DNA of 64,000 nucleotides. It comes from Streptomyces chilikensis. Its GTDB lineage: Bacteria; Actinomycetota; Actinomycetes; Streptomycetales; Streptomycetaceae. The notes under the pieces were generated by a model. The model did not search any database. It was given only the letters and a program-made list of their open reading frames with translations, and was not told the origin of the DNA. Where the stretch lies: contig NZ_LWCC02000190.1 of NCBI RefSeq assembly GCF_001642695.1, positions 1 through 64,000 on the forward strand, read 5' to 3'. The number at the start of each line of letters is the position of its first letter. Position 1 is the stretch's first letter. A program made the position numbers and the translations under genes. This document shows, one piece after another, positions 60,638 through 64,000 of this stretch.

Positions 60638-61145
60638 TGGCTGTTCCTTTCACCGCCTGCGGCGTCCTCCGCAGGCACCTGGGGGGTTGGTGCGGTGGTG
60701 AAGGCCGGTTCACGACTGCGGAGCGGGATTCAGCAGAATGAACCAGATTCGTGTATGCGAACATTCGTGACGGTAGGTCACGCACATGGCGCGGTCAACA
60801 AGTTGAGCGGAAGGATCAGTCGGCCGACCGGTCCGGGGCGGCGCGACGGGAACCCCGCCGGCCGGCGAGGCCGACCGTATGGGTCATGCGGTGGCGGGAT
60901 CGGGTCCCGCGCCCTCCGATGTCCGGGCCGGCGGATCGACCGCCGCGGGGCCCGGGCCGGGGTCGCGGGCGCGACGGCCGTCGTGAGCCGTGGCCGGTTC
61001 AGCCGTTCGGCCTCGTCCCGGTTCCCGCCCTCGAGCAACCCGCCCGGGCCCCGGTGTCCACCCGGCCGGCACGCACCCGGTTGTCTCAGGTCGTGTGACG
61101 GCTGTTGACAGGCGCAGGCGCTGCTGGCTTCATGAACGAGCACGA
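60638..61145. other. Regulatory region between pectate lyase and cellulase genes
   Basis: No gene is supported in the ~770 bp between the divergent starts. It holds a CGTGAC-N5-GTCACG dyad at 60766-60782 near the lyase, and the CebR-type site near the cellulase. Confidence 0.45.
60766..60782. promoter_or_regulatory. Dyad upstream of the pectate lyase gene
   Basis: CGTGAC and GTCACG are perfect arms around GGTAG, about 130 bp from the lyase start. Its regulator is unknown. Confidence 0.4.
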
Positions 61146-61159
61146 TGGGAGCGCTCCCA
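61146..61159. promoter_or_regulatory. CebR/CelR-type operator
   Basis: TGGGAGCGCTCCCA is the exact 14-bp consensus palindrome bound by the LacI-family repressor CebR of Streptomyces, released by cello-oligosaccharides. It lies 247 bp before the predicted start of the cellulase gene. Confidence 0.9.
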
Positions 61160-61183
61160 TGGTCCCGATGTGCGATTTCTTGA

Positions 61184-63766
<2,583 letters not shown>

Positions 63767-63770
63767 GCAT

Positions 63771-63800
63771 CCGGGCCGGGCTGGCCCGGGCCCGGCCCGG
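63771..63800. terminator. GC-rich hairpin after the cellulase gene
   Basis: Arms CCGGGCCGGG and CCCGGCCCGG, 10 bp each, start 4 bp after the stop codon. Confidence 0.6.
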
Positions 63801-63955
63801 TCCGACTCGTACGGCCTCCGGCTCCGCCAGTGCCACGGCAGACTGGCGGGCGGTCCATCCGTCGCCGCGGCATGTCTGTCCTGACCGTGCCGACGCACGC
63901 GCAGACCACGGCCGGCGTATCCGTCGGGGAGGGCCTGGCGTACTGGAAGGTCGTC

Positions 63956-64000
63956 TCATTCGGCTGTCTCCCGGTAGCGGATGGTGAGCGGCGGACGGCT
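63956..64000 (-). CDS. 3' end of a gene running out of the window
   Basis: The minus strand from the window edge reads SRPPLTIRYRETAE and then TGA (63956-63958). This is plausible as the last residues of a protein, but too short to identify. Confidence 0.3.
   Translation of the reverse strand, partial: SRPPLTIRYRETAE

Overview
The window is high-GC actinobacterial DNA and almost certainly Streptomyces. Support comes from the GC-rich codon third positions, frequent GTG starts with GGAGG-type ribosome sites, a bldA-type TTA codon, a CebR-type operator, and families typical of Streptomyces (CU044_5270, DUF4328, DUF6461, SARP regulators, mycothiol-dependent enzymes). Broken transposases from at least five IS/Tn families, many decayed genes and several secreted plant-polymer hydrolases suggest an accessory chromosome arm rather than the core. 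That placement is inference.

Layout. 1-5 kb is an IS graveyard (IS30, IS3) around a lone 676-aa protein with a HEPN-type RNxxxH motif, a tRNA-like 3' end and one complete IS3-family element. 5-10 kb holds a membrane-anchored protein, a strong hairpin, a WYL regulator divergent from an alpha/beta hydrolase, and an AlkZ-like DNA glycosylase. 10.2-12.2 kb is an ECF sigma factor with its CU044_5270 partner; a second such pair lies at 25.5-27.3 kb between near-identical 72-bp direct repeats. 13.4-17.7 kb is a tightly coupled operon: ECF sigma, zinc-motif membrane anti-sigma, ABC ATPase and two membrane subunits. 19-21 kb pairs a TPR protein with a trans-prenyl diphosphate synthase behind a triple TATAC repeat. 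21-25 kb has a DJ-1/PfpI operon divergent from a GlxA-type AraC regulator.

27.5-37.5 kb mixes small lipoproteins and membrane proteins, a secreted FG-GAP protein, duplicated segments, a shared palindrome and more IS debris. 37.5-41.3 kb has two regulator/enzyme pairs with readable operators: TetR with a Cys-nucleophile hydrolase, and MerR with an Old Yellow Enzyme that probably has a leaderless mRNA. 43.3-44.9 kb has a mycothiol-dependent enzyme gene bracketed by inverted remnants of one IS5-like element. 46-52 kb holds a lipoprotein GH10 xylanase, a secreted protein and a SARP regulator fused to an ABATE/CGNR-like zinc-finger domain.

The most unusual locus is 52.6-55.9 kb: an ABC ATPase whose fifth base pairs after the start include a TTA codon, translationally coupled to an 878-aa protein that reads continuously as ABC-2 permease, squalene/phytoene synthase and cis-prenyltransferase. 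This looks like a membrane-tethered isoprenoid synthase-exporter and is the best candidate here for an undescribed system. The window ends with a short-chain dehydrogenase facing a WYL regulator, a PL3 pectate lyase with a ricin-type lectin domain, and a GH9 cellulase behind a CebR-type operator.
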